This document shows, in pieces, positions 18,914-27,914 of a stretch of 64,000 nucleotides of DNA. Source of the DNA: Bacillus luti (GTDB lineage: Bacteria > Bacillota > Bacilli > Bacillales > Bacillaceae_G); the NCBI RefSeq assembly GCF_001884105.1, contig NZ_MACI01000011.1, positions 1 to 64,000 on the forward strand, given 5' to 3'. How positions within the stretch are numbered: the stretch's first letter is position 1; every line of letters starts with the position of its first letter. Made by a program: the position numbers and the translations under genes. The notes under the pieces are model-generated. The model ran no database searches. It had not been told where the DNA came from and worked only from the letters and a program-made list of their open reading frames with translations.

Positions 18914-19927
18914 TTATCGATTATGCGCTTTCTTTATAACAATTGTATCTTCTTCTACAGATATTGTTACATAATCCTTTTCTTCTAAACGAAGCTTATT
19001 TACAGCCTCATCTGGTAGCTCTACAGCCATCAATCTATCTGTTACAATGACTTGACTATACACTTCATTCTCTTGTGATACATTCACTACTTTTTCTTCA
19101 TTTATAAAGCGCATCGGTGGCACACCAACTTCTTTTACTGTACGCCATTGTTTCCATATGTAAGGAATTAACCACAGTAATCCGACAATGGTAAGACCGA
19201 TGCCGATCCATAAATTACTTTGTGCCTGCAATTCAGGAATTGAAATTGCATCACTTCCCTCTCCACCTACAAATTGCATACTTGTTGCAATCAAATTATT
19301 TAAAGCATGCACCGCAATATTCGTCCATATATTTTTCGTCTTTATGTATAAAAGGCACATAATAACACCAAACATGAAAGCACCAATCACATCAAAATGC
19401 CCGAAACCAAAAATAAGCGAAGATACAATAACAGCTCGTTTAATACCCCATTTATAAGCCATTCGCTGTAAAAAGAAGCCTCTAAAAATAACTTCTTCCA
19501 TAATAGGTGCTAATACACATGCTGAAATGAAAGTAAATATCGTCATATATATGTTACTCGTATTGATGACATTTCCGCCTTCTAACATAGTAACTAAGAA
19601 ATTAGGTAACGTATGCGCTAATATGTAAAATTGAATATGAGATATACCGACTGAAAAAATCATTCCCATTATCATTGCTAATACAATGAGTCCCCACGGT
19701 AAACGTCCTGGCTTATCAAAAAAACTGTTAAATACAACATTATTTTTATTTGTTTTTACATACAACCAAAATAATGGAAATACAAAAAACAGAGTTATTT
19801 GTGAAATAACCTCAAACGTATTCTCAGAAACATTTGATAGCTCTAATGGAATTATCGTAAGGAACAAACCTATAATCATCCATCCAAAAAAACTACGTAG
19901 CCTTATACGTGAAAATGCATATTGCAA
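18914..19927 (-). CDS. CPBP-family intramembrane protease with an AbrB-like C-terminal domain
   Basis: A 337-aa protein with about eight membrane segments. The CPBP (CAAX protease and bacteriocin-processing) motifs are EEVIFRGFFLQ (about residues 146-156, Glu-Glu-xxx-Arg), FGFGHFD (about 179-185) and a third motif NIAVHALNNLIA (about 209-220). After the last helix a charged linker leads to about 45 residues, ELPDEAVNKLRLEEKDYVTI followed by VEEDTIVIKK, that resemble a swapped-hairpin AbrB/MazE domain. The start is TTG at 19927, nine bases after GGAGG. Substrate unknown. Confidence 0.83.
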   Translation of the reverse strand: MQYAFSRIRLRSFFGWMIIGLFLTIIPLELSNVSENTFEVISQITLFFVFPLFWLYVKTNKNNVVFNSFFDKPGRLPWGLIVLAMIMGMIFSVGISHIQFYILAHTLPNFLVTMLEGGNVINTSNIYMTIFTFISACVLAPIMEEVIFRGFFLQRMAYKWGIKRAVIVSSLIFGFGHFDVIGAFMFGVIMCLLYIKTKNIWTNIAVHALNNLIATSMQFVGGEGSDAISIPELQAQSNLWIGIGLTIVGLLWLIPYIWKQWRTVKEVGVPPMRFINEEKVVNVSQENEVYSQVIVTDRLMAVELPDEAVNKLRLEEKDYVTISVEEDTIVIKKAHNR

Positions 19928-20147
19928 TGTTGAACACCTCCAAAGATAGTAAAAGTAAAACTTCACTCATCGTTTTATAGGAAACTCCTCGCCTAAAAAT
20001 GACAGGATAACTTAATTATAATATGAATATAGTTGAAATTCTTCCTATTTTTCTCAAATACTTTCTAACAACATAACTAGCAATCTTTTTATTTAAAATA
20101 CCATATCACTTTTCTTTCATCTGAAATCTACTAGAAAGTTATGTAAT

Positions 20148-20177
20148 AAAAATCCCCGTTTTTACAAGCGGGGATTT
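20148..20177 (-). terminator. Terminator of the ABC-transporter operon
   Basis: AAATCCCCG/CGGGGATTT stem; on the minus strand it is followed by TTTATTAC. Located just after the last permease gene. Confidence 0.75.
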
Positions 20178-20183
20178 CTTTTA

Positions 20184-20960
20184 TTATAATACGTCACGTT
20201 TTTGGAATAATGCACTTGATGCTACAAGTAATACAATAAAATGTGCAGCTACAAGTAATAATGAAGTTGTAAATGTGAAGTCTGTGAATGTGGGTTCCAT
20301 TCCGCCACTTACTAATTTATTACTGTCGTACGCTCTTAAATCCAAATGGAAGAATACTACAAACTTCGCTACACCTTTTGCAAACATTATTAATACCATA
20401 TTAATTGCTCCTTGTAAGAAGAAGAGGAACATCGTAATAATTAATGGTAATACAGATTTTCTAAATACGTTTGCTAAGAAAAATGCAAGCGTTGCAAAGA
20501 AGAATGGTGAAAGTAATTGATATAAAGCAGATTTCACTACGATTGCTAACGTTAATTCTGTTTTACTACCATCCATTACAATTCCGCCAATAATCATTGC
20601 AATTAGCATACCAGCTAATACGATAAATAACATTGCTAATAACACAGTAATATATTTAGAAAATAAGACTGTAATTCGTTTTCTCGGACGAATTAATAGT
20701 TGTTTAATCGTTCCTTTTTGAAATTCATCAGTCAGAGTACGAGAAGCAAGTGTAATCCCAAAAATCGTTGTAAATAAAACAATTAGACCAAGCTCTGAGT
20801 TTGCATAATCTAAATAAGATCCCTGAAATTCATCTCCTTTTCCCCACTTCAACATTGCTAAATTCCCTAAAATTTCGAGTGTAGCAATGACACCGATTAA
20901 AATATACATACCTTTTTTCGCATGCAATTTTAAAAATTCATTTTGAATTAATTTAAACAT
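20184..20960 (-). CDS. ABC-2 type transporter permease
   Basis: A 258-aa membrane protein with six predicted helices and the ABC-2 layout: FKLIQNEFLKLHAKKGMYIL at the N-terminus, the conserved TDEFQKGTIKQLLIRPRKR after helix 2 (about residues 75-93). It pairs with the upstream ATP-binding protein; its ATG coincides with the last base of that gene. Such pairs in Bacillus export bacitracin-like peptides, lantibiotics or lipids; the substrate here is unknown. Confidence 0.87.
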   Translation of the reverse strand: MFKLIQNEFLKLHAKKGMYILIGVIATLEILGNLAMLKWGKGDEFQGSYLDYANSELGLIVLFTTIFGITLASRTLTDEFQKGTIKQLLIRPRKRITVLFSKYITVLLAMLFIVLAGMLIAMIIGGIVMDGSKTELTLAIVVKSALYQLLSPFFFATLAFFLANVFRKSVLPLIITMFLFFLQGAINMVLIMFAKGVAKFVVFFHLDLRAYDSNKLVSGGMEPTFTDFTFTTSLLLVAAHFIVLLVASSALFQKRDVL

Positions 20961-21862
20961 TACGCTTTCACTCCCCCTGTAATCGCTAAGAACTCATCCT
21001 CTAACGTTTTATTTTGAACAGTAACTCCGTATACTAGCACATCGTCATTCACAAGCCTTTTTACAAGCTGCGGAATTTCTTCTTTCATTGCAGATACTAC
21101 AATGATATTTCCTTGCGCCTTGCCTTTAATAATTTCATTTGCTTTCTGTACTTGATCTACTTCAAACGCTACAACTACTGTCTCATCATGTTTCACTTGT
21201 TCGTGTAAGTTGTACTCTTGTACAAACTCACCTTGCTTAATAATAACGACACGATCACACATGAGTTCAATTTCACTTAATAAGTGACTTGATACGATTA
21301 CGGCAATATTCTCTTCTTTCGCTAAACGTTGTAAATAATCACGAATTTGGCGTATACCAGCTGGATCTAATCCATTTGTTGGCTCATCTAAAATTAAGAT
21401 TTTCGGCTGATGAAGCAATGCCTGCGCGATTCCTAAACGTTGTTTCATACCAAGTGAATATGTTTTCACTTTTTTATGAATCGCATGCTCTAATTCAACA
21501 AGCTTTACAATTTCAGCAATGCGCTCTTTACTAATTGGCGTAACAGCCATGTTCGCAAAATGCTTTAAGTTTTGCATTCCTGTCATATAATCATATAGTT
21601 CCGGATTTTCTACAATCGCTCCAATTTGCTCTAGCGCTTTTTCACGCTCTGTGCGAATGCTATGACCGCAAATTGTAATATCGCCCTCTGTCATCGAAAT
21701 AAGACCTGTCATCATACGGATTGTCGTCGTCTTACCACTACCGTTCGGTCCAAGGAAACCGTACACTTCTCCCTCACGAACCTCAAATGATAAACCACGA
21801 ATAATTTCTGTTCTACCAATCTTTTTCCGAACATTTTCTAATTTTACTACTACGTTTCCCAA
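20960..21862 (-). CDS. ABC transporter ATP-binding protein (BcrA type)
   Basis: A 300-aa nucleotide-binding subunit. Walker A is GPNGSGKTTTIRMM (about residues 38-51), signature YSLGMKQRLGIAQALL (about 135-150), Walker B ILILDEPTNGLDP (about 154-166) and switch His in SSHLLSE (about 190-196). A C-terminal extension of about 80 residues is typical of BcrA-type drug or peptide exporters. Start ATG after AGGAGGAATTACC (good spacing). Operon position: third of five functions, directly after a permease. Confidence 0.92.
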   Translation of the reverse strand: MGNVVVKLENVRKKIGRTEIIRGLSFEVREGEVYGFLGPNGSGKTTTIRMMTGLISMTEGDITICGHSIRTEREKALEQIGAIVENPELYDYMTGMQNLKHFANMAVTPISKERIAEIVKLVELEHAIHKKVKTYSLGMKQRLGIAQALLHQPKILILDEPTNGLDPAGIRQIRDYLQRLAKEENIAVIVSSHLLSEIELMCDRVVIIKQGEFVQEYNLHEQVKHDETVVVAFEVDQVQKANEIIKGKAQGNIIVVSAMKEEIPQLVKRLVNDDVLVYGVTVQNKTLEDEFLAITGGVKA

Positions 21863-21876
21863 TGGTAATTCCTCCT

Positions 21877-22659
21877 TTAAACTTCTATTTTTTTATCGAT
21901 AATATAAGCAATTACATATACTATTAGAGCACTAACAATTACCATAAAACTTATATTAAAAATGTTTAATCCATTTTCTTGAAACATATCAATAAACAGC
22001 CCTTTGCCTTCACTACGATATTCTACTCTTCGTAATCCTTGGAAAGCTGGAGCTAATTTTCCTAGCAATGTTGTCACTAAAGTAATTGCTATACTTACGA
22101 TTAAAGAAATAATGACAATCAATATTTTTTGTATCTTTTTCTTCTTAGTAAGCAATTTAACGAGAGTAACTACTAAGAAAATTTGTAACATCGCAAATAA
22201 AAACTCAAACAAATCACTCATTGTATATATTAAATTCTTTACTATACCTGCTTGCATAATCTCTTGTGCATCTATATATACATACGTCGTAGGAAATGCT
22301 AATACATAACCTACATAGAAAAGAATTCCACATATGCCATACCATATAGCCATTACAATAAAAAAGTAGATAAGGATAGAAAAAACATACTGTTTCCCAG
22401 ATATCGCTGTAACCCGTAACAATGGATTTGTTAGTAAACGTGAACACGACTTCATCGTTTGTAAAAACATATACAACATATAAAACATGAAAATAATAAT
22501 AATAAATCCGAATATCGCTTCTTGTTTCACAACAGCTGTCTCACTCTTTTTTACAATCATTTGTGAAAATAAAATCGCTTCAACTAACACAAAAATTAAA
22601 AAAGTAACAATATATTTTTTCCTATTCACATTCCATAAATAAGAAAGTAACGAGTTCAC
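21877..22659 (-). CDS. ABC transporter permease subunit
   Basis: A 260-aa protein with six hydrophobic segments and a lysine-rich cytoplasmic loop (LLTKKKKIQKILI, about residues 168-180). It overlaps the upstream ATP-binding gene by four bases, so the two probably form one transporter. It does not show a clear substrate signature. Similar permeases accompany GntR/YtrA-controlled transporters in Bacillus. Confidence 0.82.
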   Translation of the reverse strand: MNSLLSYLWNVNRKKYIVTFLIFVLVEAILFSQMIVKKSETAVVKQEAIFGFIIIIFMFYMLYMFLQTMKSCSRLLTNPLLRVTAISGKQYVFSILIYFFIVMAIWYGICGILFYVGYVLAFPTTYVYIDAQEIMQAGIVKNLIYTMSDLFEFLFAMLQIFLVVTLVKLLTKKKKIQKILIVIISLIVSIAITLVTTLLGKLAPAFQGLRRVEYRSEGKGLFIDMFQENGLNIFNISFMVIVSALIVYVIAYIIDKKIEV

Positions 22660-23354
22660 TTACTAAACACCTCCTTAAACAATTCATGAACTGCTTTTCC
22701 TCTCTGAAAACGGAGGTCTTCTACATTCTCATATAGTACAATTTCTCCATCTTTTAAAAAGATCACTTCATCAAAAATATTTTCAATTTCATTTATTAGA
22801 TGGGTTGAAATTAACATGGTACAATCTTCTCTATAAAACTGTAATATTAACTTTAATACATGTTCTCTAGAAACGAGATCAATCCCGCCAAGCGGCTCAT
22901 CTAGTACGTATAACTTCGCTTTTCGAGAAAAAGTTAAAATGATTTGAAGCTTTTCAACCATACCTTTTGATAATGCTGTAATTCTCTCTTCTAGTGGTAT
23001 TTTAAATTCCACTATCGTATCCACCGCTCTTTGAATATCAAAGTCCTTATAAAAATCACGATAGAAAAATAAAGAATCTTTTACAGTCATCCATTCATCA
23101 AATACTGGCTTATCAGACATAAACGAAACGATTTCTTTCGTCTTTAATCCTACCTTTTCACCAGCTACTGTAATACTGCCTTCCGATGGATGCTGCAGAC
23201 CGGCAATCATTTTCAATAACGTCGTTTTCCCGCTCCCGTTATCTCCAACAAGCCCTACGATTTTTCCTTCTGTAATTTCTATATCTAATTCACGTATCAC
23301 TGCTTTTAACCCGTATCTCTTCCATAAGTTTTCTATTTTTAATAGCTCTGTCAT
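22656..23354 (-). CDS. ABC transporter ATP-binding protein
   Basis: A 232-aa nucleotide-binding subunit: Walker A GDNGSGKTTLLKMI (about residues 38-51), signature ALSKGMVEKLQIILTFSRK (about 127-145), Walker B LYVLDEPLGGIDL (about 148-160), H-loop STHLINE. The Q-loop region reads SFMSDKPVFDEW. The signature ALSKGM departs from LSGGQ, as in the YtrB/YhcG-type exporters linked to GntR regulators. Overlaps both neighbours by four bases. Confidence 0.9.
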   Translation of the reverse strand: MTELLKIENLWKRYGLKAVIRELDIEITEGKIVGLVGDNGSGKTTLLKMIAGLQHPSEGSITVAGEKVGLKTKEIVSFMSDKPVFDEWMTVKDSLFFYRDFYKDFDIQRAVDTIVEFKIPLEERITALSKGMVEKLQIILTFSRKAKLYVLDEPLGGIDLVSREHVLKLILQFYREDCTMLISTHLINEIENIFDEVIFLKDGEIVLYENVEDLRFQRGKAVHELFKEVFSK

Positions 23355-23731
23355 TCGCTCTCCTCCTTCTTCTCATGTAATGAAGAACGAAGTATTGAAA
23401 GGATTTCGTCTTCTGAAAAGCCTAAATTGTCCATTCCATCTATAAAAGAATGAAGTAATTCTTTCGCCATATCTTTTCGCAGCTCCATAATTTTCTCCCC
23501 TTCATTCGTTACATATCGTCCCATTCCTCTACGCGTTACAACAACTCCATCCCGTTCTAGCTCTTGAAATGTGCGCTGTATCGTATTTGGATTTACTTGT
23601 AATTCGCTCGCTAATTCACGTACAGAGGGAATTTTATCGCCAGGTAATAAATGACCCGTTACGATTTCTTTTTTTATGTATTCCATTACCTGAATGTAAA
23701 TTGGTGTATTTGGAGAAAACTCTATTTTCAT
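23351..23731 (-). CDS. GntR-family regulator (YtrA subfamily)
   Basis: A 126-aa repressor with the winged helix of GntR proteins (IYIQVMEYIKKEIVTGHLLP, then VRELASELQVNPNTIQRTF, about residues 11-60) and the short C-terminal dimerisation helices of the YtrA group rather than a full effector domain. It heads a five-gene operon of two ABC transporters, as YtrA does in B. subtilis where cell-wall antibiotics induce it. An inverted repeat overlaps its own promoter, which supports autorepression. Confidence 0.92.
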   Translation of the reverse strand: MKIEFSPNTPIYIQVMEYIKKEIVTGHLLPGDKIPSVRELASELQVNPNTIQRTFQELERDGVVVTRRGMGRYVTNEGEKIMELRKDMAKELLHSFIDGMDNLGFSEDEILSILRSSLHEKKEESE

Positions 23732-23746
23732 TTCTTCCCTCCTTTC

Positions 23747-23794
23747 GTATCAGTGTACTAGTTAAATAATACACTGATACAAAATGTTTGTAAA
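23747..23794 (-). promoter_or_regulatory. Promoter and GntR operator of the ABC operon
   Basis: A perfect inverted repeat GTATCAGTGTA (23747-23757) and TACACTGATAC (23770-23780) with a 12-base centre lies directly upstream of the GntR gene. On the minus strand TTTACA (23794-23789), a 17-bp spacer and TATTAT (23771-23766) form a promoter, so one operator arm sits on the -10/spacer and the other just downstream. This is a textbook repressor site. Confidence 0.8.
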
Positions 23795-23814
23795 TACCCA
23801 TTTAATTACAAAAA

Positions 23815-23841
23815 AGTTCTATCCGTTACTGAGATAGAACT
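23815..23841. repeat. Hairpin between the GntR promoter and nrdF terminator
   Basis: AGTTCTATC/GATAGAACT stem with nine-base loop and flanking A-rich and T-rich sequence. It looks like a terminator, but no gene clearly ends here. Confidence 0.4.
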
Positions 23842-23890
23842 CTTTAAATAGAAATCACTATATAAAAATAATAGTGTTATGTAAACAAAT

Positions 23891-23940
23891 TCATAAAGAA
23901 AAGCTGTCTTATTCATTGATAAGACAGCTTTTCTTTATGA
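23891..23940 (-). terminator. Terminator of the nrd operon
   Basis: A 22-bp perfect stem with a six-base loop (TCATTG), core AAGCTGTCTTAT and complement, lies eight bases after nrdF. On the minus strand the right arm contains the U-rich end. Confidence 0.85.
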
Positions 23941-23947
23941 TCGTATA

Positions 23948-24916
23948 TTAAAAATTAAACATGAAGTCATCGTCAGATAACTTTTCAACGTTCGTTGCTT
24001 TTACGTAACCATTTCCTTTTACAGAGAAGAAATCATGGTTTTTCGTATCTGTACGTAAACCATTTAAAACGATTGGGTTAATTTCTTCTTCTTCAAACTT
24101 CGGCTCAAGCCCTAAGTTCATAAGTCCTTTATTCGCATTGTAACGAACGAAACGATTTACATCCTCTACAAGACCGATAGAAGTGTAAATTTCTTCTGTA
24201 TATGCCATTTCAATTTCATATAGTTCCATTAATAATTCTTGCGTTTCTTTTTGCACTTCTTGTTGATCTTCTGCAGATAGTTCTGCGAAGATTTGTTGTG
24301 CTAAAATACCGACGAATACGCCGTGAATTGACTCATCACGAATTATTAAGTTAATAATCTCACCACTTGCCGTCAATTTACCTTGGCCAGCTAAGTAAAG
24401 TGGATAGAAGAATCCACTATAGAATAAGTAACTTTCTAAGAATACACTTGCTACCATCGCCATGTATAACTCTTTTTTCGTTACTTCAGGCTTTAATAAA
24501 CGACGATAATAACTAGTAACAATACCAGCCTTTTTCTCAAGTAATGGATGGTTGTCTACCCATTCAAAAATATCATCAATTTCTTCTTCTGTAGCTAATG
24601 TTGTGAAGATATGACTGTAACTCTTCGCATGTACTTCTTCCATAGCTCCCATGAAAGCTAATACACTTTTCGCTTGTAAATTTTCAAGATGAACAAGTAC
24701 AAGTGGCATCCCTTCGCCACCTTGTTTCGTATCTAAAAGTGTTAAACCACCTAATACGCGCTTATAAGCAACCTGCTCTTCTTTTGATAATTGTGCCCAA
24801 GTATTTTTGTCAGACGAAACCGCAATTTCTTCTTCTGTCCAAAACTGAGCGATGTTTTGCTTCCAAAACATTAAACTAAAATCATCTTCTTTTTTGTTCC
24901 AGTTTACCGCACGCAT
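23948..24916 (-). CDS. nrdF: Ribonucleotide reductase class Ib, beta subunit NrdF
   Basis: A 322-aa ferritin-like radical-generating subunit that forms a Mn or Fe tyrosyl radical needed for reduction of ribonucleotides by NrdE. Ligand-bearing helices are visible: LTLLDTKQGGEG (Asp, about residue 57-58), MGAMEEVHAKSY (E-x-x-H, about residues 89-100), and FLESYLFYSGFFYPLYLAGQ followed by IIRDESIHGVFVG (E-x-x-H, about 186-198). C-terminus DDDFMFNF is the tail that docks into NrdE. Length is typical. Last gene of nrdIEF. Confidence 0.97.
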   Translation of the reverse strand: MRAVNWNKKEDDFSLMFWKQNIAQFWTEEEIAVSSDKNTWAQLSKEEQVAYKRVLGGLTLLDTKQGGEGMPLVLVHLENLQAKSVLAFMGAMEEVHAKSYSHIFTTLATEEEIDDIFEWVDNHPLLEKKAGIVTSYYRRLLKPEVTKKELYMAMVASVFLESYLFYSGFFYPLYLAGQGKLTASGEIINLIIRDESIHGVFVGILAQQIFAELSAEDQQEVQKETQELLMELYEIEMAYTEEIYTSIGLVEDVNRFVRYNANKGLMNLGLEPKFEEEEINPIVLNGLRTDTKNHDFFSVKGNGYVKATNVEKLSDDDFMFNF

Positions 24917-24962
24917 TCAATCGCCCCTTCTCTAAATAAACATGAAAAATTGATAACTAAGC

Positions 24963-24991
24963 ATGAGCAGGGTTCAGAAAACCCTGCTCAT
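24963..24991 (-). repeat. Intercistronic hairpin between nrdE and nrdF
   Basis: ATGAGCAGGGTT/AACCCTGCTCAT, a perfect 12-bp stem with a five-base loop, lies in the 93-base gap between nrdE and nrdF. On the minus strand it is not followed by a strong T-run, so it may act as an RNA-stability or processing element more than a terminator. Confidence 0.65.
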
Positions 24992-25009
24992 CATGTCTCA
25001 CTTTTTATA

Positions 25010-27470
25010 TTAAACGGTACAAGCCACGCACTCTTCCACGCTTAATTTACGTGTTCTCGTATAATACAGACTCTTTAAGCCTTTTTTATGTGCATAGATG
25101 TAGTAACGTGCTAATTCACGTGTTGAAATATCACTATTAACGTAAAGAATTGTACTAATTCCTTGGTCAATATGCTCTTGAATTTCTGCGATTAAATCAA
25201 TTAGTTTAAACTGATTCATATCGTAAGAAGATTTATAGTACCAGAACGTATCTTTTGATAAATACGGCATTGGATAATATGTTGTCGCATTCGCATACGT
25301 TCTTGATTCGATTTGACTTACGATTGGCATTACGCTTGAAGTTGCATTTTGAACGTAACTGATTGATTGTGTAGGAGCAATGGCAAGACGGTATGAGTTG
25401 TATAAACCATTCTTCTGCACTTGCTCTTTTAAACTTGTCCAATCTTCTTTTGTCGGAATATGAATTCCTTCAAATAATTGCTGAACTTTTTCAGTTACTG
25501 GGCTATAATCTGTCGTTTCATACTTTTCAAAGTATGTGCCTTTCGCATAATCAGACTTATCGAAGTCTTTAAATGTCTCGCCTTTTTCTTTAGCAATTTC
25601 CATACTTTTCTCAATAGAGTAGTAATTTAGCATCATAAAGAATGTACGAGCGAACTCTTTCGCTTCTGCACTTTCATAAGCGATTTTGTTTTTTGATAAA
25701 TATCCGTGTAAGTTCATTGCGCCAAGTCCAACTGAATGAAGCTCATCATTTGCTTTTTTCACAGTTGGTGCATTCGGAATGATCGTCATATCAGAAACAG
25801 CTGTTAAAGCTTCCATTCCTGCATGAACTGCTTCACGAATTTCTTTATTTTCCATTACATTTACGATATTTAACGATCCTAAGTTACAGTTAATATCACG
25901 ACGGATAATGTCCTCTGTACCGTAATCATTTATTTCAGAAGTTTCTTGTAGCTGGAAGATTTCTGTCTCGAATGTTCAACCGAGTTCGCTATTCCTCAGT
26001 CCGTTGCTCATGCAACTGCTGTATGTCACCATACAGGACAGACTATATCATCACCTACAGCATTACCTGATTAGGTGCTCCGCTTTTCGAACGCCAATCG
26101 CTTGCGCTCTACTCCCATAAGGGATAGTCGTTAGGCTTTTACTTATCTTAAGCTTTCAGAAAGTCTCTTATTACTTTATGTTGTCCGATAACTCTGCTAT
26201 ACAAAATAATAAGATACATTCTGAACTTTTATATTTTCATTCTAAGATAAGATTTAGCACGGTAGGTTACCTCAAATTTGAGGCTTTCCCCGTTTAACGG
26301 AGTTTTCGACTAGCATTTCTACTAGAAGGTGCTACATATTTAACACAAGTTCGACATCTTCACAGTTCCAATATCCTTCAGTGGATGTTGGTTATTTGCA
26401 TTTGATTTAAACATTAAGTATGGGTAACCAGACTCAAGCTGAATCATAGCAATTTTAATAAGCATATCACGTGCACTAATATCTAGTGGCTTCTTCTTCA
26501 CTTTCGGATTGCTCATTAATTCATCGTACATTTCATCGATATCAATATCATCTAAATGCTTTCCGTATTCTTTATACACCGTATAAGGCGCGAAAACATG
26601 GAAAGGTTCGTTTTTCTCAGCAAGCTCGAAGAACTTACTTGGAACGATAATTCCGATTGATAGAGACTGAATACGGCTCTTCTCATCGGCATTTATTTTT
26701 TTGGTATCAAGGAATTCAATAATATCCCAATGGAAAATGTTTAAGTATACTGCGCCGGCACCTTTTCGTTGGCCAAGCTGATTCGCATATGAAAACGAAT
26801 CTTCAAGTAATTTCATAACAGGTACTACACCACTTGCAGCGTTGTCGATACCTTTAATTTGCTCACCACGTGCGCGTAGCTTAGATAAGTTTAAAGCTAC
26901 TCCCCCGCCGATTTTCGATAATTGCATTGCAGTATTAATGTTAAAGCCGATTGAATTTAAGCTATCATCCATCTCTAACAAGAAACAAGACACCATTTCT
27001 CCTCTTCTGCTTCTTCCCGCATTTAAAAAGGTTGGTGTCGCTGGTTGGTAGTTTTGTTTTACAATCATGCTTGCGAATTGTTTTGCTTTCGCAACATCAC
27101 CGCGTCCTAAGTATAATGAAACAATTGCTACACGATCTTCATAGCTTTCTAAGTATTGTTTTTGATCATTTGTTTTTAGCGCATAATCTTTGTAGAACTT
27201 AGATGCTGCCATATAAGATTGGAACTCGAAGTTTTCACCATAAGCGATGTTATATACCTCTTCTACTTCCTCCAAGCTATACTCGTCCAGAACGTTGTAA
27301 TAGTAATCATGTTCTTTCATATACTCCATTCGCTCTGCCACGCTATTAAAAGGAACGGTATTCTCTCTAGCTTCTTCCATAAAGACTTCTAATGCCTCTT
27401 TATCTTTATGAAGCTGATAAAAACCGTCCTGCATTTGCGTGATTTCATTATTCAGTTCAATGTGTCGCAA
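25010..27470 (-). CDS. nrdE: Ribonucleotide reductase class Ib, alpha subunit NrdE, interrupted by a group I intron
   Basis: The catalytic subunit, split in two exons: exon 1 complement(26343..27470), 376 codons ending GTVKMSNLC, and exon 2 complement(25010..25966), 318 codons starting TEIFQLQ. Joined they give a 694-residue protein, the normal NrdE length, and the junction restores the conserved SNLC-x-E block. The substrate-loop cysteine is in the block MVSCFLLEMDDS and the C-terminal redox pair is in ECVACTV. Read as genomic DNA alone it looks like two broken genes; RNA splicing restores it. Start overlaps the end of nrdI by 14 bases. Confidence 0.95.
25967..26342 (-). ncRNA. Self-splicing group I intron in nrdE (376 nt, no homing endonuclease)
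   Basis: The insertion interrupts the cysteine codon/threonine boundary of nrdE exactly: the 5' exon ends in U (TTGTGT), the intron ends in G (ATTCGAG), and the exons join in frame as L-C-T-E-I. The core P7 pairing GACTAT/ATAGTC is visible at 26124-26129 and 26041-26046 (plus-strand coordinates), and the strand GATATAGTC is typical of group I S elements. GCAC near the intron start can pair with exon GTGT including the required U-G pair. No long reading frame lies inside. Known in cereus-group nrdE genes. Confidence 0.92.
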
Positions 27471-27816
27471 TCTCCCGCACCCTTTCCTTAAAATATTCTA
27501 CATCGTTATTTGTTCCTGATAATTCAAATTTTGATACAATAGGCACTTCATATTTAGCAGAAATTTTGTCAGCACTTGCACCGAACATGTCTCCCCAGTT
27601 ACGATTGCCGCTTGCAGATACGCCTTTTAATTTGTCATTATTGCGCTCTAAAAATTCTAAAACACGTTCTGGTACATTGCCAAAACCTGTTGTATACGTA
27701 ATTAAAATAAAGTCTTCATCTATTACTAGATCTTCACCAATTTGAACGGCCGGCATATTTAATTTGTGAATGAAACGCTTCACGTTTCCTGTCATAGAAT
27801 CATATGCAACTAACAT
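27457..27816 (-). CDS. nrdI: NrdI flavodoxin-like protein
   Basis: A 119-aa FMN protein that supplies oxidant to NrdF for assembly of its dimanganese-tyrosyl cofactor. The FMN loops are YDSMTGNVKRF (about residues 4-14), TYTTGFGNVPE (about 40-50) and ASGNRNWGDMFG (about 68-79), all as in NrdI. It heads nrdIEF and overlaps nrdE. Confidence 0.97.
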   Translation of the reverse strand: MLVAYDSMTGNVKRFIHKLNMPAVQIGEDLVIDEDFILITYTTGFGNVPERVLEFLERNNDKLKGVSASGNRNWGDMFGASADKISAKYEVPIVSKFELSGTNNDVEYFKERVREIATH

Positions 27817-27866
27817 TTCCGACCCTCCCTCTCCAATCTATACTCTCTGTATGTTGTTTCTTGATT

Positions 27867-27914
27867 TCTCTATATATTGTATTACGTTTCAAAATAAGAC
27901 ACAAGATATATGTA
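27867..27914 (-). promoter_or_regulatory. Tandem NrdR boxes controlling nrdIEF
   Basis: On the minus strand TACATATATCTTGTGT (27914-27899) and ATACAATATATAGAGA (27882-27867) both match the NrdR consensus acaCwAtATaTwgtgt closely. Their starts are 32 bases apart, three helical turns, the usual arrangement for cooperative NrdR repression. They lie 50-100 bases upstream of nrdI. Confidence 0.88.

Noticed and set aside
25010-27470. nrdE as a frameshifted or split pseudogene
   Set aside because: The interruption is a discrete 376-nt insert with U/G splice boundaries and a P7 pairing, and its removal restores a full-length NrdE.
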